DNA of 64,000 nt, taken from NCBI GenBank assembly GCA_038257155.1, contig JBBSJP010000001.1:1-64000 (forward strand), read 5' to 3'. Shown here piece by piece: positions 44,336 through 53,481 of the stretch. The notes under the pieces were generated by a model, which worked only from the letters and a program-made list of their open reading frames with translations, searched no databases and was not told where the DNA came from. The first letter of the stretch is position 1. Each line of letters starts with the position of its first letter. The DNA is from JANJTY01 sp038257155 (lineage in GTDB: Bacteria; Pseudomonadota; Gammaproteobacteria; Xanthomonadales; Xanthomonadaceae). Both the position numbers and the translations under genes were made by a program.

Positions 44336-44907
44336 GGTTCGGACTCCGGTGGCAGACCAGCAGCCTCGCGCCGCAGGCGCTCCATGCGCGACTTGAAGCG
44401 CTTGGCTTCCCACTCGGCGAAGCGCCAGAGCATGTCGATGGCTACCGCCATGGCAAGTCCCAGTATGGTGCCGCCTATGAACATGGCATTGATCTTGGTC
44501 GCGACGGTGTCGTGACCCATGCCCATACCGGTCACGTCGATCAGCCAGGCTCCCACCACAAAGTTCGCGTAGTAGATGGGGGCCACGGTGAGCGGATTGC
44601 TGACGAACTGGATGGCTGCCATGACCGTCAGGTTGCCACGCAGCAGCAAGGCCGCGATGAAAGCCAGGGGCAACTGGATTCCGTAGAGTGGAACGATCGA
44701 CAGTACCGAGCCTACATACAGCGCGGGGATGATGTGGGCGCGTCGGAACGACCACAGATAGGGGCGACTGCGCGCCGCGTTCGCAAACCATTTGATGATC
44801 GGATAGCGGGCGATGTTGCCGCGTCGGGGCAAGGGTCGCAGCAGGCGGCGCAATCGGCGAAGGCGAGCGCGATGCTCGTGCCGGTGCTCCTCCAGTTCCT
44901 TGCTCAT
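44332..44907 (-). CDS. DUF2062 membrane protein
   Basis: A 191-residue protein from ATG 44907. The family signature PLYGIQLPLAFIAALLLRGNL and FVSNPLTVAPIYY is clear, with three or four membrane helices and basic, charged ends. DUF2062 members have no established function. ATGA overlap with the sialidase-like gene shows one transcript. mnmG follows upstream on the same strand with an 82-bp gap. Confidence 0.88.
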   Translation of the reverse strand: MSKELEEHRHEHRARLRRLRRLLRPLPRRGNIARYPIIKWFANAARSRPYLWSFRRAHIIPALYVGSVLSIVPLYGIQLPLAFIAALLLRGNLTVMAAIQFVSNPLTVAPIYYANFVVGAWLIDVTGMGMGHDTVATKINAMFIGGTILGLAMAVAIDMLWRFAEWEAKRFKSRMERLRREAAGLPPESEP

Positions 44908-44989
44908 GCGAAATCGCCAGATCGCGGCCACGCACCGCGCGCCCGACAGTTTAGGGCTTCGTCCATGAACAAGGGTGTGCGATGTGGAA

Positions 44990-46870
44990 TCAGGCTGCGC
45001 TGGGAAGTCGCCGCTGGCGTTCCAAGTGCACCAGCAGCAGCGAGATCGCCGCTGGAGTTATCCCGGGCACCCGCATAGCCTGGCCCAGGGTCTGGGGCCG
45101 CACCGCCGCCAGCTTCTGACCTGCTTCGTTCGAGAGTCCACGCACGCCGGCATAGTCGAAATCCACGGGAATGAGCGTCTTTTCATTGCGCCGCTGCCGT
45201 TCGATGTCGTCCTGCTGACGCTGCAGATAGCCGGCATACTTCATGCCGATCTCGATCTGCTCGGCGACTTTCGGATCGTCGGTTCCGCCACCCAGGAGCG
45301 GCAGGCGGCAAAGATCCGCATAACCCACTTCGGGCCGCCGCATCAGTTCCAGCGCGGTGGTTTCGCGACTCAGTGCGATACCCAGAACCGCTTCCACCTC
45401 GCGTCCGAGCGCGTTGCCAGGGCCGGCCCACAGCGCCGCCAAGCGCGAAGTTTCCTGATCAATGGCTTCGCGCTTGGCCGCAAAAGCCGTCCAGCGCGCT
45501 GCATCGACCAGTCCGAGGTCGCGCCCGGTTTCGGTCAGGCGCAAGTCGGCATTGTCCTCGCGCAACTGCAGACGGTACTCGGCGCGCGAGGTGAACATGC
45601 GATACGGCTCGGTGGTGCCGTGCGTGATCAGGTCGTCAATCAGCACGCCGATGTAGGCCTGGTCGCGACGCGGGCTCCACGGCTCCTGCTCACGCGTCTT
45701 GCGCGCTGCATTCATGCCGGCAACCAGGCCCTGCGCGGCGGCTTCTTCGTAACCGGTGGTGCCATTGATCTGGCCGGCGAAGAACAGGCCTTCGACCGCC
45801 TTGGTTTCGAGCGAGTCCTTCAATCCGCGCGGGTCGAAGAAGTCGTATTCGATGGCGTAGCCGGGTCGGGTGATGCGGGCCTGCTCGAAACCCACGATGC
45901 TGCGCACCAGCTCCACCTGCACATCGAATGGCAAGGACGTGGAAATGCCATTGGGGTAGATTTCCACCGCGTGCAGGCCTTCGGGTTCGACGAAGATCTG
46001 ATGCGAGTCCTTGTCGGCAAAGCGCACCACCTTGTCCTCGATCGAGGGGCAGTAACGCGGGCCAATGCCTTCGATCTGCCCTGAATACATCGGCGAACGA
46101 TGCAGGGCGGCGCGAATGATGTCGTGAGTCTGGTTGGTGGTGCGGGTGATCCAGCAAGAGACCTGGGCCGGGTGATCGGCCAGCGAACCCATGAAGGAAA
46201 ACACCGGCCGCGGCGAGTCACCGGGTTGCTCGCCCATCACGCTGTAATCCAGCGAGCGGCCGTCGATGCGTGGCGGCGTTCCGGTTTTCAGGCGCGCGAC
46301 CTGGAAGGGCCCTTCACGCAGGCGCTGCGCCAGCGCCGTGGAGGGCGGATCACCGGCACGTCCGCCGTCGGATTGGCTCTCGCCGACATGGATGCGCCCG
46401 GCAAGAAAGGTTCCGGCGGTCAGCACAACGCAGGGTGCTTCGATTCGCAGACCGAGTGCGGTGTGGACTGCCTGCACCCGGCCGCCACTGATTTCAATAT
46501 CGTCGACCGCCGCCTGGAACAGGTCGAGATTGGGCTGCGACTCGACCACCCGCCGGATTGCGGCCTTGTAAAGCGCTCGATCGGCCTGGCAGCGCGTCGC
46601 CCGCACCGCGGGGCCCTTGCTGGCATTGAGGGTGCGCCACTGGATGCCTGCGGCATCGGCGGCACGCGCCATGACGCCGCCCAGCGCGTCGATTTCCCGC
46701 ACCAGATGACCTTTGCCAATTCCGCCGATGGCTGGATTGCAGCTCATCTGGCCGACGGTTTCGATGCTGTGGGTCAACAACAGGGTGCGCGCGCCGCAGC
46801 GGGCTGAGGCTAGCGCGGCTTCGGTGCCGGCATGCCCTCCGCCCACCACGATGACGTCATAGTTGTTCAT
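44990..46870 (-). CDS. mnmG: tRNA uridine 5-carboxymethylaminomethyl modification enzyme MnmG (GidA)
   Basis: A 626-residue FAD enzyme that, with MnmE, makes cmnm5U34 in tRNA. FAD binding is at VVVGGGHAGTEAALASARCG, followed by IGGIGKGHLVREIDALGG, CVVLTAGTFLAGRIHVG, LKTGTPPRIDGRS, the RYCPSIEDKVVRF motif with its conserved Cys, and GQINGTTGYEEAAAQGL. The C-terminal helical domain ends LERQRRLPSAA. Its ribosome-binding site (AGGAG, 13 nt from ATG) is supplied partly by the end of a MITE-like insertion at 46886. Normal length and no frameshift, so the gene is intact. Confidence 0.96.
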   Translation of the reverse strand: MNNYDVIVVGGGHAGTEAALASARCGARTLLLTHSIETVGQMSCNPAIGGIGKGHLVREIDALGGVMARAADAAGIQWRTLNASKGPAVRATRCQADRALYKAAIRRVVESQPNLDLFQAAVDDIEISGGRVQAVHTALGLRIEAPCVVLTAGTFLAGRIHVGESQSDGGRAGDPPSTALAQRLREGPFQVARLKTGTPPRIDGRSLDYSVMGEQPGDSPRPVFSFMGSLADHPAQVSCWITRTTNQTHDIIRAALHRSPMYSGQIEGIGPRYCPSIEDKVVRFADKDSHQIFVEPEGLHAVEIYPNGISTSLPFDVQVELVRSIVGFEQARITRPGYAIEYDFFDPRGLKDSLETKAVEGLFFAGQINGTTGYEEAAAQGLVAGMNAARKTREQEPWSPRRDQAYIGVLIDDLITHGTTEPYRMFTSRAEYRLQLREDNADLRLTETGRDLGLVDAARWTAFAAKREAIDQETSRLAALWAGPGNALGREVEAVLGIALSRETTALELMRRPEVGYADLCRLPLLGGGTDDPKVAEQIEIGMKYAGYLQRQQDDIERQRRNEKTLIPVDFDYAGVRGLSNEAGQKLAAVRPQTLGQAMRVPGITPAAISLLLVHLERQRRLPSAA

Positions 46871-46885
46871 GGCGCAATTTTAGCT

Positions 46886-47382
46886 CCTGATTACCCATGT
46901 ATCTCAGCCACAATTACGGGACGCTGGATAAGTCGTTGATATAGAGGCGAACATTTGGACTCCCTGTCCGTTCGTGGTGAGCCTCCTGTCTGCCAGTTGC
47001 AGACCTGCCCACAGACCAAGAAATCGGTGAGCGGTTCGGCTTTGAGCCCCTCTCCCCACGGGGTGAGTGGGGATTTCGAGTCGCGCAGCGACGAGCCCGC
47101 GAACGCCGACTCGCATGCAGGCGCGTCGGTCGGGGTGTGGGCTGGGGAGAGGGGCAAGGCTTGCCGGATTCACGGAGATTCAATGGCTTACGGCACGCGT
47201 TCATGGAGAGGAGGCCCGAGCGAGACCGAAGGTCGATGCGGGCCGTCTCGAACCACCCCTGCCGGCCCCTTCGAGACGCCGGGCCTCGGTCTGCGACCTC
47301 GATCCCGGCTCCTCAGGGCGAACGGGATGAGGGTGTGGTGAGCCTCCCTCGCAAGCATGGTTGAGACACGTGGGTAATCAGG
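46886..47382. mobile_element. MITE-like 497-bp element in the mnmG leader
   Basis: The ends are CCTGATTACCC (46886-46896) and its complement GGGTAATCAGG (47372-47382), extended to about 24-26 bp with few mismatches (ATGTATCTCAGCC against ACGTGTCTCAACC). TTTTAGC occurs in direct orientation on both sides (46878-46884 and 47383-47389), a candidate 7-bp target duplication. No ORF inside encodes a transposase. The interior carries the paired GCCCCTCTCCCC and GGGGAGAGGGGC arms and other short repeats. Non-autonomous mobile element is the best reading. Confidence 0.65.
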
Positions 47383-47990
47383 TTTTAGCCTGCGCTGCAA
47401 GTTTCCATGCGGCTCGAGGCGACTTGGGCCAATCGCGTACGGCACGGCTTCGCGGGAAAGTTCACAAATGTGTCTTGCTTTACCCCTGAGGGTCAAAATC
47501 CGCCTCGTGGCGTCAAGCACCCGGCTTCGCAGAGAGCCAGCCAGCACTTCGGGGAGAAGCTAAAAAGCTTTTTACAACAGCAACTTACATACCAACCCGG
47601 AGGCACTCCTGGGTCTGGCGCGATTCCTGCAGCAGCGAAACTGGCACTCGCGCCGACAGGCGCAAGGCGCTGACCGGAGGACAGGGGCCGGTCACGTGCG
47701 ACGCGAGGAAGCCCGCCGGGGCAAGGGGCCCGGCTCAATTCAGCGGAGAGGGAGGTCGGCGCCCGGCGGTCTTTTGGAACAGGGGGAATCCAGGGGACCG
47801 TGTGCCGGGCGCCGAGCAACTGGGAAATCGGCGCGACTGCTAGGTGGTTGATTTCACTCAGCGCCACTTTGCGTCGAAAAGCGACCCAAATGGTCACTTG
47901 ATGCCGATCATGCTCCCGAGTTGCGCCCAGTGCAAGTGCCCGACTAAAGAATTAACACTTGTGTCAACCCTTCTCGCGGCAGGCCTTTTT
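47383..47990. other. 608-bp gene-free mnmG leader/promoter region
   Basis: No convincing CDS. It contains the 12-bp palindrome AAAAAGCTTTTT (47562-47573), the structured segment at 47595-47693, and on the minus strand TTGACA at 47967-47962 that could be part of a promoter; no matching -10 was found. Confidence 0.45.
47595..47693. ncRNA. Candidate structured RNA
   Basis: Three successive stems are visible: ACCCGGAG with CTCC-T-GGGT (one bulge) at 47595-47614, GGCGCGA with TCGCGCC at 47617-47654, and GACCGG with CCGGTC at 47672-47693. Strand cannot be decided. It lies upstream of mnmG. No known RNA family was matched. Confidence 0.25.
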
Positions 47991-49250
47991 TCAGCGTTCG
48001 TCGCCTGACTTCCTTTTGCTTTCCACAGTCTCACTGCGCGATGAGCTGGAACTGCGTTCCGCACGCGCTGGCTCGCGGTATTGCGGGGGCGCCGGTGACT
48101 GTTGCCGCACACCGCTGGGTGGCTGCGAGTAGGCCTGCGGCGCCGGCTGCCCATAGCTGGAAGCCGGTCGCGACTGCCGCTCATAGGGCGCGGGCGCTAC
48201 GACCGGCGCACTATGCGGCGCGCGTTGATAACGCTCCTGGGCGCGAGCAGGTTGCGGGGCGGATTGAGGGCGCTGATAGCCTTCGTTGCCTGCATAGGCT
48301 CGGCGCACCTGAACTGGCCGAACCTGCGGCGCAAACTGCGGTTCGCGTGTGCGGGGTGCTACCGCTTCGCCGGTGTTTGTGTCAGTTCGGTTGGCGACGG
48401 GCGGAGCGCGATAGACGCGGTGTTCTGGCGCGGCGCGTTGCAAGGGTTTCCGCTCGCTGGACGGTTTGCGTTCCTGCATTGCCGGCTGGGCCACTGCGCG
48501 CGATCGATCCGAGGGCCGCTCATTGACGGGCCGCCCTGTCCTGCCCGAGGTGATCGACCCGCGCTGCGGCAGGCTTTCCGCGCTGCGCACCGATTGCTGG
48601 GGTCGAGCGCCTGCACCACGCACGCGCGACTCATCGCGTGCCGGCACCCGATTTCCGTAGTCGGCGCGGCGACGGTCATCCGTGCGTGTCGAGTCCGAGG
48701 CGGCCTGTCGCAGGACGCGAGCATCGCCAGTCTGATTTCGCCAGGCAAGACGTTCAGCCTCGTTGCGGGCGCTTCCGTAGCGCGGGCCTCGATGGTGCTG
48801 ACGATGGCTGGGGTAGTGATGGTGCCAGTAGGACCAATCGTAGTAACTGTCGTGCCAGGCGAAGAGATACGGCGAGTAGGGGAAATACCCATGCCCCACG
48901 CCGAACGCGAACAGGCCCCGCCGGGCGGTGAAGCTCAGGTAATTGCGCGGAAAATAGGTGACGCCGTAATAGTAGCCCGGGTAGAAGAACGGGTCGTGGT
49001 ACCAGCGGTTGAAACCCCAGAACAGCGAATGGTAAGCAGGCCATTCGAGATAGGCGGGATAGTAATAGCTGTCGACATAGCGGTAGTCGCGCTGTCCGAC
49101 GTAGTAGTCGCCATAGCGGCTGTCGCCGCGATCCACGTAGGCCGCATCGTCCGCGTAATAACCGTCTTCGTAGACGTAACGGGTCTCGTAAGTGGCGCAG
49201 CCTGCGGAGAAGAGCAGCACGGCCATGAGCAGCATCAGACGAGTGACCAT
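47991..49250 (-). CDS. Tyr/Arg-rich surface lipoprotein
   Basis: A 419-residue lipoprotein from ATG 49250 with AGGGGA upstream; lipobox in LLFSAGCATYETR. Residues 20-160 are extraordinarily rich in Tyr, Trp, His and Asp (YVYEDGYYADDAAYVDRG, SYYYPAYLEWPAYHSLFW). Residues about 165-419 are low-complexity, rich in Arg, Pro, Ser, Gln and Ala, hence disordered. No domain recognised. The aromatic part may form an envelope-associated, possibly covalently cross-linked or carbohydrate-binding surface; this is speculation. Confidence 0.65.
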   Translation of the reverse strand: MVTRLMLLMAVLLFSAGCATYETRYVYEDGYYADDAAYVDRGDSRYGDYYVGQRDYRYVDSYYYPAYLEWPAYHSLFWGFNRWYHDPFFYPGYYYGVTYFPRNYLSFTARRGLFAFGVGHGYFPYSPYLFAWHDSYYDWSYWHHHYPSHRQHHRGPRYGSARNEAERLAWRNQTGDARVLRQAASDSTRTDDRRRADYGNRVPARDESRVRGAGARPQQSVRSAESLPQRGSITSGRTGRPVNERPSDRSRAVAQPAMQERKPSSERKPLQRAAPEHRVYRAPPVANRTDTNTGEAVAPRTREPQFAPQVRPVQVRRAYAGNEGYQRPQSAPQPARAQERYQRAPHSAPVVAPAPYERQSRPASSYGQPAPQAYSQPPSGVRQQSPAPPQYREPARAERSSSSSRSETVESKRKSGDER

Positions 49251-49463
49251 AGCGGATCCCCTGCAGGCTAAGTAGTGGCAGTGTTGGCCCGACGCGGTGA
49301 ATTGCCCCTGAACTTTTTGTGCCCTGGCTGAACAACTGAACGGTGCCTCAGCGGTTCGTTCATGCACCCGGACGCCCCGACTGCACGAGGCCTCGAGCGC
49401 GCTGCTCACCTGAGCCCCGCTCGGTGGTAGCGTGCACGACCTTTCCCATCATGCGCCTTCGGC

Positions 49464-50390
49464 ATGGCCCTGCACATCTCCTCCGGTCGTTGGAAGCTCG
49501 GCTTGCTGCTGGCGCTGGCCACCGCGTCCATGTGGGCCACCCTGCCGGTGGCGCTCAAGATCGCCCTGGAGCAGGTCGATCCCTATACCTTGACCTGGTT
49601 CCGCTTCGTCATCGCGTTCGCGGTGATCGGCGGCTGGCTGTCCATGCGCCACGGCCTGGCTGCGTTTGCCCGCCTGGGCGCTGCCGACTGGAAGCTGCTG
49701 GCGATCGCCGCGGCCACTCTCATTGGCAACTATCTGTTCTACCTGCTTGGACTGGCGCGTACCACGCCGGCAAATGCCCAATTGATCATTCAGCTCGCGC
49801 CCCTGCTGATGGCACTCGGCGCGATCTTCGTGTTCCGCGAGCGATTCACGGTCTGGCAATGGCTGGGGCTGCTGGTGGTTGCCTGCGGTCTGCTGATCTT
49901 CTTCCGCGACCAGCTGCTTGGCAGCATGCGTGATGCGCCCGGCTACGTCGTCGGTGCGTTGCTCATCGTGGCCGCCGCTGTGGTCTGGGCAGCCTATGCC
50001 ATGGCGCAAAAGCAGCTGCTGAACACCCTGTCCTCACCCGCCATCCTGTGGTTCATCTACGCCTGCGCGAGTGTGCTGCTGCTGCCCACGGCCACGCCTT
50101 CCCGCCTGTTGCAGCTTGATGCCCTGCACTGGCTGGCGCTGATGTATTGCGCGTTCAACACCCTGCTGGCGTATGGCGCGTTTGCCGAAGCGCTGGCCCA
50201 CTGGGAGGCCTCGCGCGTCAGCGTGGTACTGGCACTCACGCCGCTGCTGACGGTCGGCTGCGTCTGGCTGACCCATGCAGTCTGGCCCGAGCTGATCCAA
50301 CCCGAGCAGATCGGCTGGCTGGGTTGGCTGGGCGCCCTGCTGGTGGTGTCGGGTTCGGCCCTGACCAGCCTGACTGGTCGGCGGCCCTGA
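49464..50390 (+). CDS. EamA/DMT family inner-membrane transporter
   Basis: A 308-residue protein with ten hydrophobic helices in two EamA repeats, typical of drug/metabolite transporters. The first repeat contains WATLPVALKIALEQVDPYTL and RTTPANAQLIIQLAPLL; the second VWAAYAMAQKQLLN and EASRVSVVLALTPLLTVG. Substrate cannot be predicted. Gene-free gaps on either side (about 213 and 81 bp) hold nothing recognised. Confidence 0.88.
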   Translation: MALHISSGRWKLGLLLALATASMWATLPVALKIALEQVDPYTLTWFRFVIAFAVIGGWLSMRHGLAAFARLGAADWKLLAIAAATLIGNYLFYLLGLARTTPANAQLIIQLAPLLMALGAIFVFRERFTVWQWLGLLVVACGLLIFFRDQLLGSMRDAPGYVVGALLIVAAAVVWAAYAMAQKQLLNTLSSPAILWFIYACASVLLLPTATPSRLLQLDALHWLALMYCAFNTLLAYGAFAEALAHWEASRVSVVLALTPLLTVGCVWLTHAVWPELIQPEQIGWLGWLGALLVVSGSALTSLTGRRP

Positions 50391-50471
50391 CTGGATGCCG
50401 CACATCGCCAGGCGCCAACGCCCGCCAACAGGCTGCTAGACTTTCGCTCTCACGGGAATTTCGGAGCGGCC

Positions 50472-50798
50472 ATGCCCTGGCTGATGTTTGCCCTCGCGGT
50501 GGGCTGTTTTACCGTAGCGTTTCGCACCCATTCTATGGCGCTTGCGGCAATCACCCTGATTGCTGCCCTCGGCCTAATGTTGGCCGGGGCGCTTGCCCTG
50601 GTCTCTGCGCGCATCGCGCTCAGCGCGCGGGGCGAATCGGAAATGATGTCGGCCGCTGAAATGCGCCTGATCGCTGAAAGCATGCGGCGCAAGCGAGAGC
50701 AGGAAGCCGCCGGCAAGAGTGCCTCGACTGGCCGCTCAGGCGCAGAGCGCGAACCACTCGCGGACCCAGACCTGAGTGTCGACGGTGGCAGCGACTGA
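50472..50798 (+). CDS. Small two-helix membrane protein
   Basis: A 108-residue protein. Two hydrophobic helices (about 2-18 and 22-47) are followed by a charged, helical, soluble tail (SEMMSAAEMRLIAESMRRKR). No family recognised. It overlaps the pectate-lyase-like gene by 23 bp, suggesting translation coupling. Confidence 0.55.
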   Translation: MPWLMFALAVGCFTVAFRTHSMALAAITLIAALGLMLAGALALVSARIALSARGESEMMSAAEMRLIAESMRRKREQEAAGKSASTGRSGAEREPLADPDLSVDGGSD

Positions 50799-52374
50799 AT
50801 CGAGTGCGACACCTGGTCCAGCCGCTGCGCGCAAAGGCTGGATCGGGCGTTTGGCGGTGTTGTCTGGCCTCCTGCTGAGCGCGACGTTGCAGGCCGCGCC
50901 ACCGCCCGCACTGCCGGCGTTTCCCGGGGCCGAGGGTTTCGGCGCTCTCGCCAGCGGCGGACGCGGCGGCCAGGTGTTATTTGTGACCACGCTGGAGGCC
51001 GACCCCAACGGCCTGATTCCTGGGTCCCTCAACTGGGCACTGCGCCAGGAAGGCCCGCGCTACATCCTGTTCCGCGTCAGTGGCGTGATCCACGCGCCGG
51101 CGCGCGTGGTACACGGCGATGTCACCATAGCCGGTCAGACCTCGCCAGGCGGGGTGACGGTGCGCGGCCTGATCTGTGACGGCCATTTCGACCAGCTTGA
51201 TTGCGGCAACCTGATCGTACGCCACCTGCGCTCACGACCGGCGCCGCACCGCGCCGTGCCGGCCGGAGGCGAAGCACTCGACGACGCCTTGCGCCTGGAC
51301 GGCATCGTCAACTTCATCATCGATCGCAGCTCGTTTGCCCACGCCGAGGATGAGGTTGCGCAGATCTCCTGGGCCTCGCACGGAACCATCCAGAATTCCA
51401 TCCTCGCCGAGACAGTCGGCAGCCACGCCCAGCTCGGCGGCATGCTGCTCAACTACTCGCACCCGGATCTGCCGCAGGACGCACTGTCGATCCATCACAA
51501 CCTCTGGTTCCGCCTGGGCGGGCGCCTGCCGGAGATCAGCTGTGAGGCGTCGAGCTATCCGGATGAACCTGGCTCCTTCGCCGACTGCGCCGCGCATCCG
51601 CTGCGCCTGGAACTCTCGAACAATCTGCAATGGGATCCGGGCATCAACATCTGGTACACGCCCGATGTCGACGCCAATCCGGCCAACGGTCCCTATCGCA
51701 TCGATCTCAACTGGATTGGCAACTACGCCGTAGTGCGGCCCAGCCATGGTTTCGGGCTGATCTCGATCGACCTGCTGCAGGTTGCGCAGAACCGCCTGTT
51801 TGCCACCGACAACCGGATGAGCCGCTGGCCAGTCTGGCTCGACTGGCAGCTCGCCTATTGCTGCAATGATTTCGACCAGTACGGCCCGAACACCGACCTG
51901 GGCAGCGCCGAGCTGCTTGCCGTGCGTCACGCGTTTCCTGCGATCAGTTACGACAGCAGCACGCAGCTTCACGTCGACCTGCCTGGACGCATCGGCGCCT
52001 TTCCACACGATCCGATGGATCGCCGCATCCTCGCGCGTTTGGCCAGCGGCCAGATCAGCGCACTCGACCACGCGTTGCCAGAGGCGGAGGACGCATTCGA
52101 TCTGAACTTCGATCCGCTGCAGCCACCCACTCCACCGACCGACAGCGATGCCGACGGCATGCCCGATGCGTTCGAACTGGCACAGGCCCACCTCGGCCTG
52201 GATCCACTGCTGGCCGACCATAACGGCAGTGAACTCTCGATACCCTTTACTGGCGTGGCCGGCTATACCAATCTCGAGTGCTATCTGAATTGGTTGTCCG
52301 ACCAGTTGGTTGCAGCCAGCCAGACCGATCCCGACCGAGTGTACGGCGACGGCTTCGAGACTCTCCAGCCTTAA
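50776..52374 (+). CDS. Secreted pectate lyase-like protein (polysaccharide lyase family 1 fold)
   Basis: A 532-residue protein starting at GTG 50776 (GTG 50785 is an alternative); a signal-type segment LAVLSGLLLSATLQAAP follows about 25 residues of N-terminal sequence. The mature part opens FPGAEGFGALASGGRGGQVL, the signature of bacterial PL1-like enzymes, then GSLNWALRQ and right-handed beta-helix repeats (GTIQNSILAE, SIHHNLWFRLGG). Near the C-terminus DSDADGMPDAFE is a calcium-binding-type repeat and the protein ends VYGDGFETLQP. Whether it is catalytic on pectate is not known. Probable T2SS substrate. Confidence 0.82.
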   Translation: MSTVAATESSATPGPAAARKGWIGRLAVLSGLLLSATLQAAPPPALPAFPGAEGFGALASGGRGGQVLFVTTLEADPNGLIPGSLNWALRQEGPRYILFRVSGVIHAPARVVHGDVTIAGQTSPGGVTVRGLICDGHFDQLDCGNLIVRHLRSRPAPHRAVPAGGEALDDALRLDGIVNFIIDRSSFAHAEDEVAQISWASHGTIQNSILAETVGSHAQLGGMLLNYSHPDLPQDALSIHHNLWFRLGGRLPEISCEASSYPDEPGSFADCAAHPLRLELSNNLQWDPGINIWYTPDVDANPANGPYRIDLNWIGNYAVVRPSHGFGLISIDLLQVAQNRLFATDNRMSRWPVWLDWQLAYCCNDFDQYGPNTDLGSAELLAVRHAFPAISYDSSTQLHVDLPGRIGAFPHDPMDRRILARLASGQISALDHALPEAEDAFDLNFDPLQPPTPPTDSDADGMPDAFELAQAHLGLDPLLADHNGSELSIPFTGVAGYTNLECYLNWLSDQLVAASQTDPDRVYGDGFETLQP

Positions 52375-52476
52375 GCGCGGCTGACGCGCTGGCGCGGATC
52401 GGGGAACGGGGCCGGCTTTATGCCGGTCGATGCGGGCTATCCTCCAACGCTCGCAACACGCTACCCCGGAGACCGC

Positions 52477-53481
52477 ATGAGCCAACCGATCCGTGTCCTG
52501 GTCTGGATGCTGGGCTTCCTCGCCATAGTGGCCGCCGGCTGCGCCGTGCTGATCCTGCCGCTCAGCGAGGCCTTCTCCGCCACACCGGTTTTCAACGCGC
52601 TGATCCTGGCGGTGTTCGCGGTGGGCATTGCGGTAAATATCCGTCAGGTGCTGCGCCTGCAGGGCGAGGTTCGCTGGATCGAGGCTTTCCGGCGCAGCCC
52701 CGCGGATCGACCGCCAGCCGATCACCCGGTGTTACTGGCGCCGATGGCCAAGATGCTGGGCGGTCGGGATCGCGGTGTACTCGCGTTGTCGCCAGCCTCG
52801 ACCCGCACCCTGCTCGATACCGTCTACCTGCGGCTGGAAGAGCAACGCGACCTGTCCCGTTACCTGATCGGCCTGCTGATCTTCCTCGGCCTGCTGGGTA
52901 CCTTCTGGGGTCTGCTGCGCACCATCGGTTCGGTCTCGGACATCATCGCCGGGCTGTCGGCCGGCAGCGATGCGCAGGCCATGTTCGAGGCGCTCAAGCT
53001 GCAGCTGCGCGAACCCCTGTCGGGCATGGCGACCAGCTTCTCGACCTCGCTGTTCGGCCTCGCGGGTTCGCTGGTCATCGGCTTTCTTGATCTGCAGTCG
53101 GGGCGCGCGGCGAATCGCTTCTATAACGAACTGGAAGAGTGGCTGTCCGGTTCTACACGGCTCAGCTCAGGATCGCTGGGCAGCGATGGCGAAGGCTCGG
53201 TACCGGCCTATGTGCAGGCCCTGCTGGAGCAGACCGCCGACGGCCTGGAGCGCATGCAACGCGCCCTGGTCGAGTCCGAGCGCGAACGCCGCCTCGGCAC
53301 CGAACAGCTCGGCGAGCTCAATGCACAGCTGGTGCGTTTGGCGGACAGCCAGAATGAGCTGCGCGCCGTGCTCAAGACGATGGCGCAGCAGGGCGGTGGC
53401 ATGAGCGATGACTTGCGGGCCGAGTTTCGATTGCTGTCGCGCACCATTGCCGCTTCGGTCGAAGGCGGCAAGCGCGGATGA
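52477..53481 (+). CDS. MotA/TolQ/ExbB-like stator protein
   Basis: A 334-residue membrane protein from ATG 52477. Hydrophobic helices are at about 8-28, 37-56, 130-150 and 187-207. TFWGLLRTIGSVSDIIAGL and EALKLQLREPLSGMATSFSTSLFGLAGSL match the MotA/TolQ proton-channel proteins, with a proton-path Thr/Ser-rich last helix. Its C-terminal cytoplasmic part is predicted coiled-coil (ERMQRALVESERERRLGTEQ). It overlaps the OmpA-domain gene by ATGA, so the two form a complex. No flagellar or Tol genes are near, so its role is open. Confidence 0.78.
   Translation: MSQPIRVLVWMLGFLAIVAAGCAVLILPLSEAFSATPVFNALILAVFAVGIAVNIRQVLRLQGEVRWIEAFRRSPADRPPADHPVLLAPMAKMLGGRDRGVLALSPASTRTLLDTVYLRLEEQRDLSRYLIGLLIFLGLLGTFWGLLRTIGSVSDIIAGLSAGSDAQAMFEALKLQLREPLSGMATSFSTSLFGLAGSLVIGFLDLQSGRAANRFYNELEEWLSGSTRLSSGSLGSDGEGSVPAYVQALLEQTADGLERMQRALVESERERRLGTEQLGELNAQLVRLADSQNELRAVLKTMAQQGGGMSDDLRAEFRLLSRTIAASVEGGKRG

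Noticed and set aside
44975..46084. 369-codon plus-strand frame antisense to mnmG
   Set aside because: mnmG is intact on the minus strand; the plus frame shows no recognisable domain.
47493..47897. 134-codon minus-strand open frame in the mnmG leader
   Set aside because: Cys-rich and Pro-rich low-complexity translation, no ribosome-binding site, and the DNA folds into stems, so non-coding RNA is the better reading.
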